DNA from: Sphingopyxis sp. H115
GTDB lineage: Bacteria > Pseudomonadota > Alphaproteobacteria > Sphingomonadales > Sphingomonadaceae
DNA length: 64,000 nt
Direction of reading: 5' to 3'
Assembly (NCBI RefSeq): GCF_001468465.1
Contig: NZ_LNSA01000013.1
Location: forward strand, 50,830 to 114,829
Shown piece after piece: positions 16,427 to 25,644 of this stretch; within the stretch, counting starts at the first letter, position 1, and the number at the start of each line of letters is the position of its first letter. Made by a program: the position numbers and the translations under genes. The notes under the pieces are model-generated. The model was not told the origin of the DNA and did not search any database. It saw nothing but the letters and a program-made list of their open reading frames with translations.

Positions 16427-16759
16427 ATGCAAACCATGACCATGACCAAGGACCGGGGGCTGTTCCGCAAGGAAAATCTTCCGCTTCTGGCAGCCGTCGC
16501 GTTCCTCGCGTTCGTGCTGCTCGCCGGTCCGGCATTCGCCGGCACCGACACCACCTTCGATACCGCGTTCAACAAATTCACCGCGTTCCTCGAAGGTTCG
16601 GGCGGCAAGATCATCACGATCATCTCGCTCGCGCTTGGCCTCGCTGGCATGGCCTCGGGCCGCTTCAGCCTCGGCCAGATCGCTCTTCCCGTCGGCGTCG
16701 GCATCGGTGTCGGCACGGGCGTTCCGATCGTCACCTCGGCCGTGACGGCGATCATCTGA
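16427..16759 (+). CDS. traA: TraA-like conjugative pilin
   Basis: 110 residues. A basic N-terminus and hydrophobic helix end in A-F-A, the likely signal peptidase site, leaving a mature pilin of about 70 residues. The mature part has two hydrophobic helices separated by a short basic loop (S-G-R), as in F pilin and VirB2. It opens the F-type transfer operon and is preceded by GGGAAATGAA. The S26 peptidase encoded at 25096 is the probable processing enzyme. Confidence 0.85.
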   Translation: MQTMTMTKDRGLFRKENLPLLAAVAFLAFVLLAGPAFAGTDTTFDTAFNKFTAFLEGSGGKIITIISLALGLAGMASGRFSLGQIALPVGVGIGVGTGVPIVTSAVTAII

Positions 16760-16818
16760 TCTGGGCGCCCCGGAAGCGCACCTCAAGTGCGTAACCGGGC
16801 AAATGGGGCGGGGCGGTT

Positions 16819-17103
16819 ATGGATCGCTATGTGATTCCCGGGAAGCTGGATGAGCCCGAACGGATCGGGATCTGGACCATGGACGAATTCGTCGCGATGG
16901 CCGGACCCTTTTTCATCGGGATCCTCGCACAGCATATCATTTGGGGCATTTGTTTCGGAATCTTGGGTTGGTGGGTCCTCCGTAAAGCGAAGGCGGGACG
17001 TGCTGGTTCATGGCTACTGCATATGGCCTATTGGTATCTTCCCAGCGGTGTCATGGGCATCCGGGCCGTTCCGCCTTCATATCTTCGATTGATGGCGGGG
17101 TAA
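16819..17103 (+). CDS. traL: TraL, F-type pilus assembly protein
   Basis: 94 residues. It contains the TraL pattern (Y-x-I-P-x-x-L-D-E-P-E-R-I-G-x-W-T-M-D-E) followed by two membrane helices and a tail with Y-L-P-S-G. TraL is a small inner-membrane protein needed for pilus assembly. It sits in the standard place between traA and traE; traE begins three bases after the stop. Confidence 0.9.
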   Translation: MDRYVIPGKLDEPERIGIWTMDEFVAMAGPFFIGILAQHIIWGICFGILGWWVLRKAKAGRAGSWLLHMAYWYLPSGVMGIRAVPPSYLRLMAG

Positions 17104-17106
17104 GCG

Positions 17107-17706
17107 ATGGAAGCGGGATTCAGCCAGGCGCAGGCGCAGCGCGTTCTTAAACAGCGCAACATGCTCGTGCTTGCGAGCATTGGGCTTGCGATCATCACGA
17201 TCTTTTCGCTGGTTGCTGCATCGGCGCGCGATCGTGAAATTGTGCTCCAGCCGGTGCTGACGCGGCAGATCGAGATCAGCAGCGCGGGAGTGAGCCGGGA
17301 GTATCTTGAGCTCGTCACGCGCGATGCTTCGGTGATGATGCTCAATCGAAGCCCGCAAAATCTCGACTATTGGATGGAGTCCGTTCTGCGGATCGTCCAT
17401 CCTTCCGCCTATGGGCGGATCAAGGGTGATTTGCTCAAGATCGTCAACGATCAGCGGGGCTCGAGCGTCTCGCAATTTTTCACGATGGAAGCCATGCGCG
17501 TGGATCCGAAGAGCCTGACGTCGGAGGCGACGGGCACCCTCCACACGATGGTCGGCCGTCAGGAAGTGGGCGCGGTGAAGCGCACTTTTCGTTTCGAGTG
17601 GAATTATACGGGCGTCGAGCTCCGGTTGACCGGTTTCGGCATCGTGGTTCCCAACAAGCCGGGTGAGGACGCGCCGATCGGCGCCATCGCACCTGCTCCC
17701 CAATGA
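17107..17706 (+). CDS. traE: TraE, VirB8-like inner-membrane protein
   Basis: 199 residues: a cytoplasmic start, one transmembrane helix (~25-45) and a periplasmic VirB8/TraE domain (L-E-L-V-T-R-D-A-S-V-M-M-L-N-R-S-P). It forms part of the inner-membrane assembly platform. Its last four bases overlap traK. Confidence 0.88.
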   Translation: MEAGFSQAQAQRVLKQRNMLVLASIGLAIITIFSLVAASARDREIVLQPVLTRQIEISSAGVSREYLELVTRDASVMMLNRSPQNLDYWMESVLRIVHPSAYGRIKGDLLKIVNDQRGSSVSQFFTMEAMRVDPKSLTSEATGTLHTMVGRQEVGAVKRTFRFEWNYTGVELRLTGFGIVVPNKPGEDAPIGAIAPAPQ

Positions 17707-18509
17707 TGGAGATGCTCATGCCTTTGGCACTTGGCACCGGCGGCGTGCTGGTTTCGTCGCGCTCGCTCGATCGGCTTCAGCGTGCGCTCGGCGTCACGAT
17801 GATCGGCGCTGCGTTCTTGATCGCGCAGACTGCGCGGGCGGATGAAACCGTAATGGTCGAGGACAATTCGCGCGTTGCGTGCGTGGCGTCGGAAAAGGAT
17901 CTGACGCGCATCAGCCTGATTGGCGACGAATTCGCGAGCGTGTCGAAGGTGCAGCCGACGAACCCACTCGATGATTTTTCGGTGGTGAACGAACCGACGC
18001 GCGGCGACATTTATCTGTCGGTCCCGGAAGGCTTTCGCCTGAAGCTCCTGTCGTTCTTCGGAACGACGAAGAAGGGCTATGTCTATAAATTCGGCTGCCG
18101 GATCGAGGCAATCGAAGCGCAGCAAATCTTCGTGTCGAACCCGCTCGCGATGGCGAAGTCGGAAGCCGTCACAGAGTCGGAAGAGGCCGCGCCTGACGCC
18201 GACGAGACGGCGGTGCGACTGATCCAGGCAATGGCATCGCAGGCGATTGTTCCCGGCTACCGGATGCGCCGTTCGGCACTCGTCCCGGTTCAGGCTGGGG
18301 ACCTCACCGTCCAGCTCGTCGCCGAATATGAGGGATTGGATGTCGTCGGCCGCGTGGTGCGGATCGAGAATAGTTCATCAGCTCCAGTCGAAATCACCGA
18401 AGGGCGCATTGCGCCCTCCGACGCGCTCGCCGTGTCGATCGCCAACCCGAAGCTGGCGCCGCGACAGGCGACGTCGGCCTATGTCGTCACCCGGAAGGAA
18501 GGGAGCTAA
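17703..18509 (+). CDS. traK: TraK, secretin-like VirB9-type protein
   Basis: 268 residues. A hydrophobic N-terminal stretch ends near A-R-A-D-E (~residue 47), giving a periplasmic protein. The N-terminal beta domain includes R-G-D-I-Y-L-S-V-P, and the C-terminal domain is rich in beta strands. TraK joins TraV and TraB in the outer-membrane core complex of F-type systems. Overlap with traE and a 2-base gap to traB support one operon. Confidence 0.88.
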   Translation: MMEMLMPLALGTGGVLVSSRSLDRLQRALGVTMIGAAFLIAQTARADETVMVEDNSRVACVASEKDLTRISLIGDEFASVSKVQPTNPLDDFSVVNEPTRGDIYLSVPEGFRLKLLSFFGTTKKGYVYKFGCRIEAIEAQQIFVSNPLAMAKSEAVTESEEAAPDADETAVRLIQAMASQAIVPGYRMRRSALVPVQAGDLTVQLVAEYEGLDVVGRVVRIENSSSAPVEITEGRIAPSDALAVSIANPKLAPRQATSAYVVTRKEGS

Positions 18510-18511
18510 TC

Positions 18512-19843
18512 ATGGCAGGTCTGGGGTCATTTCTGAAGCGCGGAGTGCCGCGCGGTGAAACCGCGGCCGCGCCTTCGGTTCCGGAAGGCGCGAGCCTCAC
18601 AGTGAATGAAGGCGTCGAAAAGCGGCAGCGGATGCTGCTGTTTGGCGTTGGCGGGCTCTTGCTGACTGCAGCGGTCTACTGGTTGTTCTTCGCCGGCGAC
18701 GCCGAGACGGATCCGAATGCGCCGAAGGACATGGCCTCGGAGAACATCAAGGTCTCGACCGACGATCTCGCCGCCCGAAATCTTTCGGAGAAAGAATGGC
18801 TGTCGATGTCGGAAAATCGGCTGACGCAGCAGGATAATCAGCTTCGCCGGATGCAAGGGCAGGGCGACCAACTCGACCAGATGCAGGCGCAAATCGACGC
18901 GCTGCGCTCGGAAAATCAGAATATGGCATCCGAAGGGACCCGGGTTCTTTCCGCCTATGACGATGAAAACCGCTCCCTGAAAGAACAGCTCGCTGCGGCG
19001 CAGGCTGGTGCCCGCCCGTCGGCGGGTCCGACCGCGCTCTACGGCGCCGGTGGGCCTGCAGCATATGATCCGGCGGGGGGCGCGGCGGTCGCTGCAGCGC
19101 AAGCGCGACGCGAGCTCAAGGTTATCAGCTTCGCGGCAACGCCGGCGTCGACGGGCGGCGGATCGAAGGCGGCCCCGACCGGCAACCTCTTCGCGTCGGA
19201 TAGCCCCAATTATTTGCCTGCTAACAGCTATGCCAAAGCGCGGGTGATCGTCGGCGTCGATGCGGCGTCGAACGTCCAGTCGCAGTCGGATCCGCTGCCG
19301 GTCGTCCTTCGAATCGTGGGGCCGGCGCGTTCGGTCGCGCAGAACGGCAAGGTGCTGACAACCCGGATTGACGGTTGCCTGGTCAACGGGGCGGCGCGCG
19401 GCGATCTCTCCTCCGAGAAGGTCTATGTGAAGCTCGCCAAGATGACGTGCCCGCAGCCGGGAGGCCGGTACGCGGAGAGCGAGGTCAAGGGCTTCATCGC
19501 GTTCGGCGGCAAGACCGGCGTGCGTGGGCGCGTGGTCAGCCGCGAGGGGAGCCTGACGATGCAGGCGTTCTTCGCCGGTCTCGTCGGCGGCATCGGTCGC
19601 GGCTTCTCGGCCAACTCGAACAGTTTCCTCTCGGGTACGACGACCGTCGTCAACGGCGAGCGTCAGAAGCTGTCGACAGGCGACATCGCCAAGGGCGGGA
19701 TCGGCGAAGGCGTGAGCCAGGCCGGCGACATGCTCTCTCAATATCTCATCGAGCGCGCTGAACAATATCAGCCTGTCATCGAGATGCCGACCGGCGTCGA
19801 AGTCGAGATCGTGTTTCTCGACGGCGCATTCATTCGCAATTGA
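18512..19843 (+). CDS. traB: TraB, VirB10-like core-complex protein
   Basis: 443 residues: one transmembrane helix at ~42-60, a Gln-rich coiled coil (~95-160), an Ala/Gly/Pro linker and the conserved C-terminal VirB10/TraB beta-barrel (G-C-L-V-N-G-A-A-R-G-D-L-S-S-E-K-V-Y-V-K-L). It spans both membranes and senses ATPase activity. The coiled coil before the barrel is typical of the F-type family. Confidence 0.92.
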   Translation: MAGLGSFLKRGVPRGETAAAPSVPEGASLTVNEGVEKRQRMLLFGVGGLLLTAAVYWLFFAGDAETDPNAPKDMASENIKVSTDDLAARNLSEKEWLSMSENRLTQQDNQLRRMQGQGDQLDQMQAQIDALRSENQNMASEGTRVLSAYDDENRSLKEQLAAAQAGARPSAGPTALYGAGGPAAYDPAGGAAVAAAQARRELKVISFAATPASTGGGSKAAPTGNLFASDSPNYLPANSYAKARVIVGVDAASNVQSQSDPLPVVLRIVGPARSVAQNGKVLTTRIDGCLVNGAARGDLSSEKVYVKLAKMTCPQPGGRYAESEVKGFIAFGGKTGVRGRVVSREGSLTMQAFFAGLVGGIGRGFSANSNSFLSGTTTVVNGERQKLSTGDIAKGGIGEGVSQAGDMLSQYLIERAEQYQPVIEMPTGVEVEIVFLDGAFIRN

Positions 19844-19857
19844 GGAAAGGGCTGAAC

Positions 19858-20685
19858 ATGAAGCTCAAGATTGGTTTAGTCGCCGCATTGCTTCTCGGGG
19901 GCGCCGCGACGGCGGTTTATGCCGCCGATCGGCTTGAGCCTGGCCGGGTGTCGGCTCTGCTCAAGACGCGCCTGCCGAAGACCCAGGTGTCGGCGATCGA
20001 CTGTGAAAAGGTGGCGGGGCTTTGCGAAGTCGTCGCCGGCAAGACGCTCTTCTACGTCGACGGGAGCGCTCGCTATCTGATCGTGGGCCGGGTCTATGAC
20101 ATGGAATCGCGCCAGGACCTGACGGCCGCAAAGCTTCTCGAAATGAACCCCGACATGTTGCTCGGTGGAGCGGCAAAGGCGGGTCTTGAAGAAGAAAGTG
20201 AAACGCCGGTCCCGCAGATGGCGGCCGCCGGTCCGGCAGGTCGAGCAGCACCGCCGCCCGCTGCCGCGCAGAAGGTCGACCTGTCCAAGCTCCCGGCGAC
20301 GGGCGCGATCGTCTGGGGCAATCCTTCGGGCACGCCCGTCACCATCTTCACGGATCTTCATTGCGGCTTCTGCCGTGCCCTTGCCAACGAACTTGAGCAG
20401 ATGAATGTGCGCGTGATCGAGCGTCCGATTTCGACGCTTGGAACACGCGATCTTTCGAACCGCGTCTATTGCGCCAAGGACAAGCCGCGGGCCCTTCGAG
20501 CCGCTTATGCGGGTGCGGAGGTGGCGCCGGCATCGTGTGACACCAGCGGTCTCGACGCCAATGAGAATTTTGCGCGATCGCACGGGTTCAGCGGCACGCC
20601 GGTGCTCGTTCGCTCGGATGGCACGGTTCTGGAGGGCTATCGCCCGCGCGCGGTGCTCGAGACCTGGCTGAAGGGAGGCCGCTGA
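19858..20685 (+). CDS. dsbC: DsbC-like periplasmic disulfide isomerase
   Basis: 275 residues from ATG 19858, which gives a signal peptide; an in-frame ATG 18 bases upstream overlaps traB. An N-terminal dimerisation-like region and an Ala/Pro linker precede a thioredoxin fold with C-G-F-C (Cys169, Cys172) and the cis-Pro motif G-T-P-V. It probably shuffles disulfides in Cys-rich transfer proteins, above all TraN (about 60 cysteines), TraU and TraH. It takes the role of TrbB in F. Confidence 0.88.
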   Translation: MKLKIGLVAALLLGGAATAVYAADRLEPGRVSALLKTRLPKTQVSAIDCEKVAGLCEVVAGKTLFYVDGSARYLIVGRVYDMESRQDLTAAKLLEMNPDMLLGGAAKAGLEEESETPVPQMAAAGPAGRAAPPPAAAQKVDLSKLPATGAIVWGNPSGTPVTIFTDLHCGFCRALANELEQMNVRVIERPISTLGTRDLSNRVYCAKDKPRALRAAYAGAEVAPASCDTSGLDANENFARSHGFSGTPVLVRSDGTVLEGYRPRAVLETWLKGGR

Positions 20686-20939
20686 TGGCTCCCGTCGATC
20701 GATTGGGCGGGGCGATTTTTGTCCTGTTCCTCGCGAGCCAGGTCGGGATGATCATCATCGTCAATTCCTATTTCGCGGAATTCGGACCGGCAGGTCGGTT
20801 CGCTCTGATGTTCGCGTTTTTCAAAGCCGTGGCGATTTGCATGATCCTGTTCGCCAGCATGGCTGGTGGAGCCATGGCGCTGCGATCCGTTCGGTCGAGG
20901 CGCGCTCAGATTCTCGAAATCGGCAACGGAAGGAGCTGA
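20685..20939 (+). CDS. Small two-helix membrane protein in the tra operon
   Basis: 84 residues, with two hydrophobic helices (~9-27 and ~40-62) and a basic C-terminus. Its ATG overlaps the dsbC-like stop by one base, and traV follows after four bases. I know no matching F-plasmid protein; it may be a lineage-specific assembly factor. Confidence 0.65.
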   Translation: MAPVDRLGGAIFVLFLASQVGMIIIVNSYFAEFGPAGRFALMFAFFKAVAICMILFASMAGGAMALRSVRSRRAQILEIGNGRS

Positions 20940-20943
20940 CGAT

Positions 20944-21564
20944 ATGCGTAGCTTGGGTCTGGTCGCAGGTGCGTGCCTCATTTCCCTCGGCGGGTGCGCG
21001 TCGATGGGTGGCAATATCAAGGGCAATTTCATCTGCCGCGCCCCGGACGGGATTTGCTCGCCCACCTCGAACATCGACGATCAGGCCATTGCGGCGATGA
21101 CAGGCGGGGCCGCCACCGGCGCTGTGGCGGGTGCGGCGGCTCCGAATGCTTCGGTTCCCCAGTCCGCGGGTTCGCTGAAAGTGGTCTTGCCGGCGAGGAC
21201 CGATCGTTTCGGTCGTTGGCGCGACGAAACCGTCGTCTACGTTGAGCCTCAATTTGCCTCGGCTGCGAACGGCGATAGCCAAATTGCGTCAGGCTCGCCG
21301 CGGCCCGCGCGATTGTCGCTGGTAGAGCTTGCCGCCGGCGCGCCGGCCCCTGCTGAAATCGCTAGTGCCGCGGTGCAACCGACTGGCAAGGCCGTGACGG
21401 GGGAGGCATTTCGCGCCGAAGTCGAACGCCGTCTGGCGGGACGGAAAGGCCCGGAGCCCGTCGAGGTGCCCCCGTCGAACGGCCCGGCGCAAGTCAGCGA
21501 CGCCGGCGACGCCGTTGTGTCGACACCCGCGCTGGCCGCTCAACCGACGCCGGACGGCAACTGA
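20944..21564 (+). CDS. traV: TraV, outer-membrane lipoprotein of the core complex
   Basis: 206 residues from ATG 20944 (ribosome site GGAAGGAG). The lipobox L-G-G-C gives acylated Cys19. Two further cysteines follow in F-I-C-R-A-P-D-G-I-C, and the remainder is Ala/Pro-rich and poorly conserved. TraV, the VirB7 equivalent, anchors TraK and TraB to the outer membrane. The stop overlaps the traC start. Confidence 0.88.
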   Translation: MRSLGLVAGACLISLGGCASMGGNIKGNFICRAPDGICSPTSNIDDQAIAAMTGGAATGAVAGAAAPNASVPQSAGSLKVVLPARTDRFGRWRDETVVYVEPQFASAANGDSQIASGSPRPARLSLVELAAGAPAPAEIASAAVQPTGKAVTGEAFRAEVERRLAGRKGPEPVEVPPSNGPAQVSDAGDAVVSTPALAAQPTPDGN

Positions 21565-24140
21565 TGGCGGGCTGGTTCGACAAGCTGCTGGGCGATTTGC
21601 TCGGTGGGCCTCGCAAGGTCGATAAGGCGGTGCCGTCGACCTCGATCCCGATGTTTGCGGATTGGCTGCCGTATCGCAGCTTCGATCCGAAGACCGGTCT
21701 CTATTATAACAGCGCGTCGCGCGGCTTCATTCTGGAGGTTTCGCCCCTCGTCGGCGCCGACGATCGGACGAGCGAGATTATCTCGCAGTTCCTTTCCGAA
21801 GGCATTCCCGACAAGACGTCGATCCAGATATTGCAGTGGATGAGCCCCCGGATCGCCGAACGAATGGTTCAGTGGTTCATCCCGCGCCAAATGGCGAAAG
21901 GCGTTTACGAGCGGATTGCACAGCATCGCGCGGATTATCTCGAGGGAGGGGTGTGGTCGAGCCTGTCCGCCGACGCTCCGTTTCATCTGCGATCGCACCG
22001 GGTTTTCATTTCGCTCGGCGTGCCGGAAGGTGCGAAGGTCACTGACGAGGAGCTGATTACGCTTCGGGAATCGATGGCGTCGATGCTCCGCTCGATCGAC
22101 GTCGAGGCGCAAATCCTCGATCCCGTTGGACTTCTTAAGCTCGTCGATGATCTGACGTCACCGACCACCGTCTCCGGTGAAGATGTCGTCGATTATAACC
22201 GCTTCGATCCGATCGCGGACCAGGCGGTGCGCCGGGATATGGAGATCGTTACCGATCCCAACCGCATCCTCATCCGCACCGAACGATTTCGCGCGCTCGG
22301 CGCGCTGCAGGACGGGGTGCCCGACATCGGCGAGATCGTGCCCGACCGGTTCGATATTCGCTGTTACGCGATCCGCAACCTGCCGCCACGCTGGGCTCCG
22401 TGGGATACAGTGAAGCTGATTGGCGATCCCTATTTCGACAAGCTCCGGATGCCGTGCCCGGTGGCGACGATGCTCACCATAACCTATCCTGATGAACAGG
22501 CCGCCACCTCTCGTGCGGCCTTCAAGTTCATGCGCACGACGAGTCTGGCGAATTCGCAGAGCGCGAAATTCACGCCGCAGATCCGCGACCAGTCGCGCGA
22601 GTGGGAATATGTTCAGGACCAGCTCCGGCAGGGCCAGAAGCTCGTTCGCGTCTTTTATAGCGTGATGAGTGTCTCGCCCTACGGCGAGGGCGATCGCCAC
22701 GAACGCAATTTGAAAGCCGTATACAAGGCCGCGGGCTGGGAGCTTCAGGACGAACGCTATCTGCAAATGGCGGGGCTGATCTCGGTTATGCCGCTGACCA
22801 TGGCGAATGGCCTCGCGAAAGATTTCGAGCGACTGAAACGCTTCCGCACGATGCTGACCACGACGGTCGCCAACATTGCGCCGCTGCAGGGCGAATATAA
22901 CGGCGGTCCGATTCCGCATCTCTTGCTTCTCGGCCGCCGCGGCCAGCCGTTCTTCTGGTCGCCCTTCGAGAACACTGCCGGCAACCACAATGTCGCGGTG
23001 TTCGGAAAGTCGGGTTCGGGCAAATCGGTCGCGCTGCAGGAAATGACCTCGGCGCTCGTCGGCGCCGGCGCGAAGGTCATCGTGATCGATGACGGCCGCA
23101 GCTTCGAGCATAGCTGCAAACTGCAGGGCGGGGCATTTGTCGAGTTCACGATGAGCTCGGGCTTCTGTCTCAATCCCTTCTCGATGATCGACGCTGATGA
23201 GGCCGCGCGCGACGAAGATTATCGGCTCGACTGCATCGCGATGTTGAAAGCGATCATCGGCCAGATGGGTCGGCATATTGACCGATTGAACGATACGGAG
23301 CGTGGTCTGATCGACGCGGCCGTCAACGCCGAATGGGAAACGAACGGCACCCAAGGTTCGATCGACGGTGTTATCGAGGCGCTGAACGCCAGACAGCATA
23401 TACAGGGCGAGGAGCTCGCGATCGCGATGCGGCCCTTTTCCAGCGCCGGCACCTACGGTCGCTTCTTCACGGGTCAGTCGACCTTGAAGATCGGCGCCGA
23501 TCTGACCGTGTTCGAGCTCTCGGATCTGTCAGCGCGCGAGGAACTTCGTTCCGTGGTCCTGACGGCGATCATGTTTCTGTCGAGCCAAGCGATGCGGAAG
23601 GATCGCAGCACGCGGAAGGCATTGCTGCTGGATGAAGCGTGGCAGCTCCTCAAGGGCGGCTCGATGGCTGATTTCGTCGAAACCTACGCCCGTACCTGTC
23701 GCAAATATGGGGCGTCTCTGATTACCGCCACCCAGTCGCTCAATGACTATTACAAGTCCGAAGGGTCGATCGCGGCGCTCGAGAACAGCGACTGGTTCGT
23801 GATCCTCCAGCAGAAGCCGGAAACAATCGCCGATTTCAAGAAGCTCGATCGCTTCGATATGAATGATGCGGTCGAAGCGATGATGCGTTCCCTGAAACGC
23901 AACGGCACCGAATATTCCGACATGCTCATTAAGGGCCCGGAGATGCTGGCGATGGGTAGGTTGGTGCTCGATCCCTATTCGGCGACGCTCTACTCATCGA
24001 GCCCGCAAGTGTTCGCGGCGATCGACGCGAAGACGGCCTCGGGCATGAGCATGGCTGAAGCGATCGAGGACGTCGCGTTTCCGGGCTCCGTAAAGGGCCG
24101 CCAGGGCGGCGGCACCGATTATGCGGTAGCGGCGGAATGA
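21564..24140 (+). CDS. traC: TraC, VirB4-type ATPase
   Basis: 858 residues, the usual length for F-type TraC. Walker A is G-K-S-G-S-G-K-S (481-488) and Walker B ends L-L-L-D-E (Asp690, Glu691). The N-terminal VirB4 domain precedes the motor. It powers pilus assembly at the inner face of the membrane. Its TGA overlaps the next gene by four bases. Confidence 0.95.
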   Translation: MAGWFDKLLGDLLGGPRKVDKAVPSTSIPMFADWLPYRSFDPKTGLYYNSASRGFILEVSPLVGADDRTSEIISQFLSEGIPDKTSIQILQWMSPRIAERMVQWFIPRQMAKGVYERIAQHRADYLEGGVWSSLSADAPFHLRSHRVFISLGVPEGAKVTDEELITLRESMASMLRSIDVEAQILDPVGLLKLVDDLTSPTTVSGEDVVDYNRFDPIADQAVRRDMEIVTDPNRILIRTERFRALGALQDGVPDIGEIVPDRFDIRCYAIRNLPPRWAPWDTVKLIGDPYFDKLRMPCPVATMLTITYPDEQAATSRAAFKFMRTTSLANSQSAKFTPQIRDQSREWEYVQDQLRQGQKLVRVFYSVMSVSPYGEGDRHERNLKAVYKAAGWELQDERYLQMAGLISVMPLTMANGLAKDFERLKRFRTMLTTTVANIAPLQGEYNGGPIPHLLLLGRRGQPFFWSPFENTAGNHNVAVFGKSGSGKSVALQEMTSALVGAGAKVIVIDDGRSFEHSCKLQGGAFVEFTMSSGFCLNPFSMIDADEAARDEDYRLDCIAMLKAIIGQMGRHIDRLNDTERGLIDAAVNAEWETNGTQGSIDGVIEALNARQHIQGEELAIAMRPFSSAGTYGRFFTGQSTLKIGADLTVFELSDLSAREELRSVVLTAIMFLSSQAMRKDRSTRKALLLDEAWQLLKGGSMADFVETYARTCRKYGASLITATQSLNDYYKSEGSIAALENSDWFVILQQKPETIADFKKLDRFDMNDAVEAMMRSLKRNGTEYSDMLIKGPEMLAMGRLVLDPYSATLYSSSPQVFAAIDAKTASGMSMAEAIEDVAFPGSVKGRQGGGTDYAVAAE

Positions 24141-24523
24141 GCGCCGCGCAGCCTTCTGCCATTGGCGCGGGCTCGGCTCCTGCGCGGTCTGCTCGCGGTA
24201 CACTCCCCGGGCGATCGCTGTTCCAGGACATCGCCTATTCGTTCGTATCGGTAACGTGCTGGCTCGCGATCAACTGTCTGGCTGCCGCCGGCCTCTTGCT
24301 CGGCTTCTTCGCACTGATGGCTAACCTCAGCGTCGACCAGTTTTTTGCCGAAACGGCGAACCTCTCAAATCATTATCTCGCGGCCGACGGCGATCGGCGC
24401 GGCGAGTTTGCGGAGCTGCTTCTGTATCTCTTTGGCGGCTTCGTTCTGTTTTTCTGCATCGTGCGGCGCTCGGCGCTGCTGTCGGTAGCCGCTACAGCCA
24501 AGGGGGCAATTTCCAATGACTGA
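24137..24523 (+). CDS. Two-helix membrane protein between traC and trbI
   Basis: 128 residues with a polar N-terminus and hydrophobic helices at ~36-62 and ~94-112. It overlaps traC by four bases and trbI by eight, so it clearly belongs to the operon, yet it resembles no F protein I know. Function unknown. Confidence 0.65.
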   Translation: MSAAQPSAIGAGSAPARSARGTLPGRSLFQDIAYSFVSVTCWLAINCLAAAGLLLGFFALMANLSVDQFFAETANLSNHYLAADGDRRGEFAELLLYLFGGFVLFFCIVRRSALLSVAATAKGAISND

Positions 24524-25091
24524 ACAACTCGCATTGACGATCGGTGGAGAGCCGCTCGTTCCTTCGGCCGAAGGCGAGGCGGCGCCTACGGCCCGCCGGC
24601 GCGGATTTGCCGGTTTCAGCTGGGGTCAGATTTTGGGGGGCACGGCCCTCGTTGCCGCGCTCGTATGGGGCGGGTGGGCAACCCGCGAGCTCATGATTCT
24701 CAAGGAACGGCGGATCGTCTCGATCAGCCTCGCCGGCATGGCGAACGATTTCATCATGGCGGAAGCGCGCTCGGGAGCTAGCCCGGAACAGGTCGATTCC
24801 GACACGCGGCATTTTATGTCGGCCATGCAGCGCACCCTTCAGGACCGCGCGGCCGCCGGCGAAACGATCGTGGTGAGCGAAGCAGTGGTGGCGGCCTCGA
24901 TGCCGGACATCACTCCCGATGTGCGCGCAGCGGTCGGCGAGTTTATCAAGCGCAATCCGCCGCCGCGTGTGGCGGCGGCCGCTCCGGCTCCCGCAATGCC
25001 TGCTCTGATGCCGTCGACGCCAGCGGCACCGCCTGCAGGAAGCTCGCCTGTCTTTGGTGGTGGTGGTCTGCTGCCCGGCGGCGGGCAGTGA
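24516..25091 (+). CDS. trbI: TrbI, F-type transfer protein
   Basis: 191 residues. One membrane helix (~40-58) precedes the TrbI_Ftype motif (R-I-V-S-I-S-L-A-G-M-A-N-D-F-I), followed by a helical periplasmic part and a Pro/Ala/Gly tail. F TrbI influences pilus outgrowth and retraction. The gene order traC-trbI-(S26)-traW matches F apart from the inserted peptidase. Confidence 0.85.
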   Translation: MTEQLALTIGGEPLVPSAEGEAAPTARRRGFAGFSWGQILGGTALVAALVWGGWATRELMILKERRIVSISLAGMANDFIMAEARSGASPEQVDSDTRHFMSAMQRTLQDRAAAGETIVVSEAVVAASMPDITPDVRAAVGEFIKRNPPPRVAAAAPAPAMPALMPSTPAAPPAGSSPVFGGGGLLPGGGQ

Positions 25092-25095
25092 CGCG

Positions 25096-25644
25096 ATGGG
25101 CGCGCTGCGATCGCCTTTCCTTCGCAACACGGTGATCGCGATCGGTCTGGTCGCGGCTACCAGCGCGTGGCTCTCGCTGGACAGCTACGCGCAGCGGCAC
25201 GGATTTTTCATCAATCGATCACCGTCGCTGCCCAACTGGGCCTATTATTTCGAGCGCGGGAAGTCCGTAAAGCGCGGCGAGGTGGCATTCTTCGCGCCAC
25301 CGTCCAACCCGCTTGTCCATGCTCATTTTGGCGCCGAACCGCCGGTCTTTGGCAAGATCGTCTATGGAATGCCCGGTGACACCGTCTCGCATCGTGGTTC
25401 GGACGTTGTTGTGAGCTGGGCTGCTGGCGCCGGCAATGACGCACCATCGGAGCAGCTGGTGGGTAAGCTGAAGCCGGTATCCTCCGTAGGCGAAAAACTG
25501 GCGCCGGGGCCGACGGGCGTGATCCCGAGCGGATGCTATTACATGGGCAGCCCGCATCCCGACGGCTTCGATAGCCGCTATGCCGCCATCGGCTTCGTAT
25601 GCACCCGCCAGATTGTCGGAGTATCGAAATGGTCGCTGCTATGA
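25096..25644 (+). CDS. S26 signal-peptidase-like TraF (pilin peptidase)
   Basis: 182 residues from ATG 25096. An N-terminal membrane anchor is followed by a likely nucleophile Ser in N-R-S-P-S-L-P and a general-base Lys in F-G-K-I-V-Y-G-M-P-G-D, the S26 dyad of the RP4 TraF branch. Family knowledge: these enzymes remove the pilin signal peptide or tail and in RP4 circularise the pilin. F itself lacks such a gene in this position. Confidence 0.85.
   Translation: MGALRSPFLRNTVIAIGLVAATSAWLSLDSYAQRHGFFINRSPSLPNWAYYFERGKSVKRGEVAFFAPPSNPLVHAHFGAEPPVFGKIVYGMPGDTVSHRGSDVVVSWAAGAGNDAPSEQLVGKLKPVSSVGEKLAPGPTGVIPSGCYYMGSPHPDGFDSRYAAIGFVCTRQIVGVSKWSLL

Noticed and set aside
18527..19765. A 412-residue minus-strand open frame inside traB
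   Set aside because: It has the Arg/His-rich composition of antisense GC-rich frames; traB itself is well supported.
22158..23399. A 413-residue minus-strand open frame inside traC
   Set aside because: High-GC antisense shadow; no recognisable domain, and traC is intact on the other strand.
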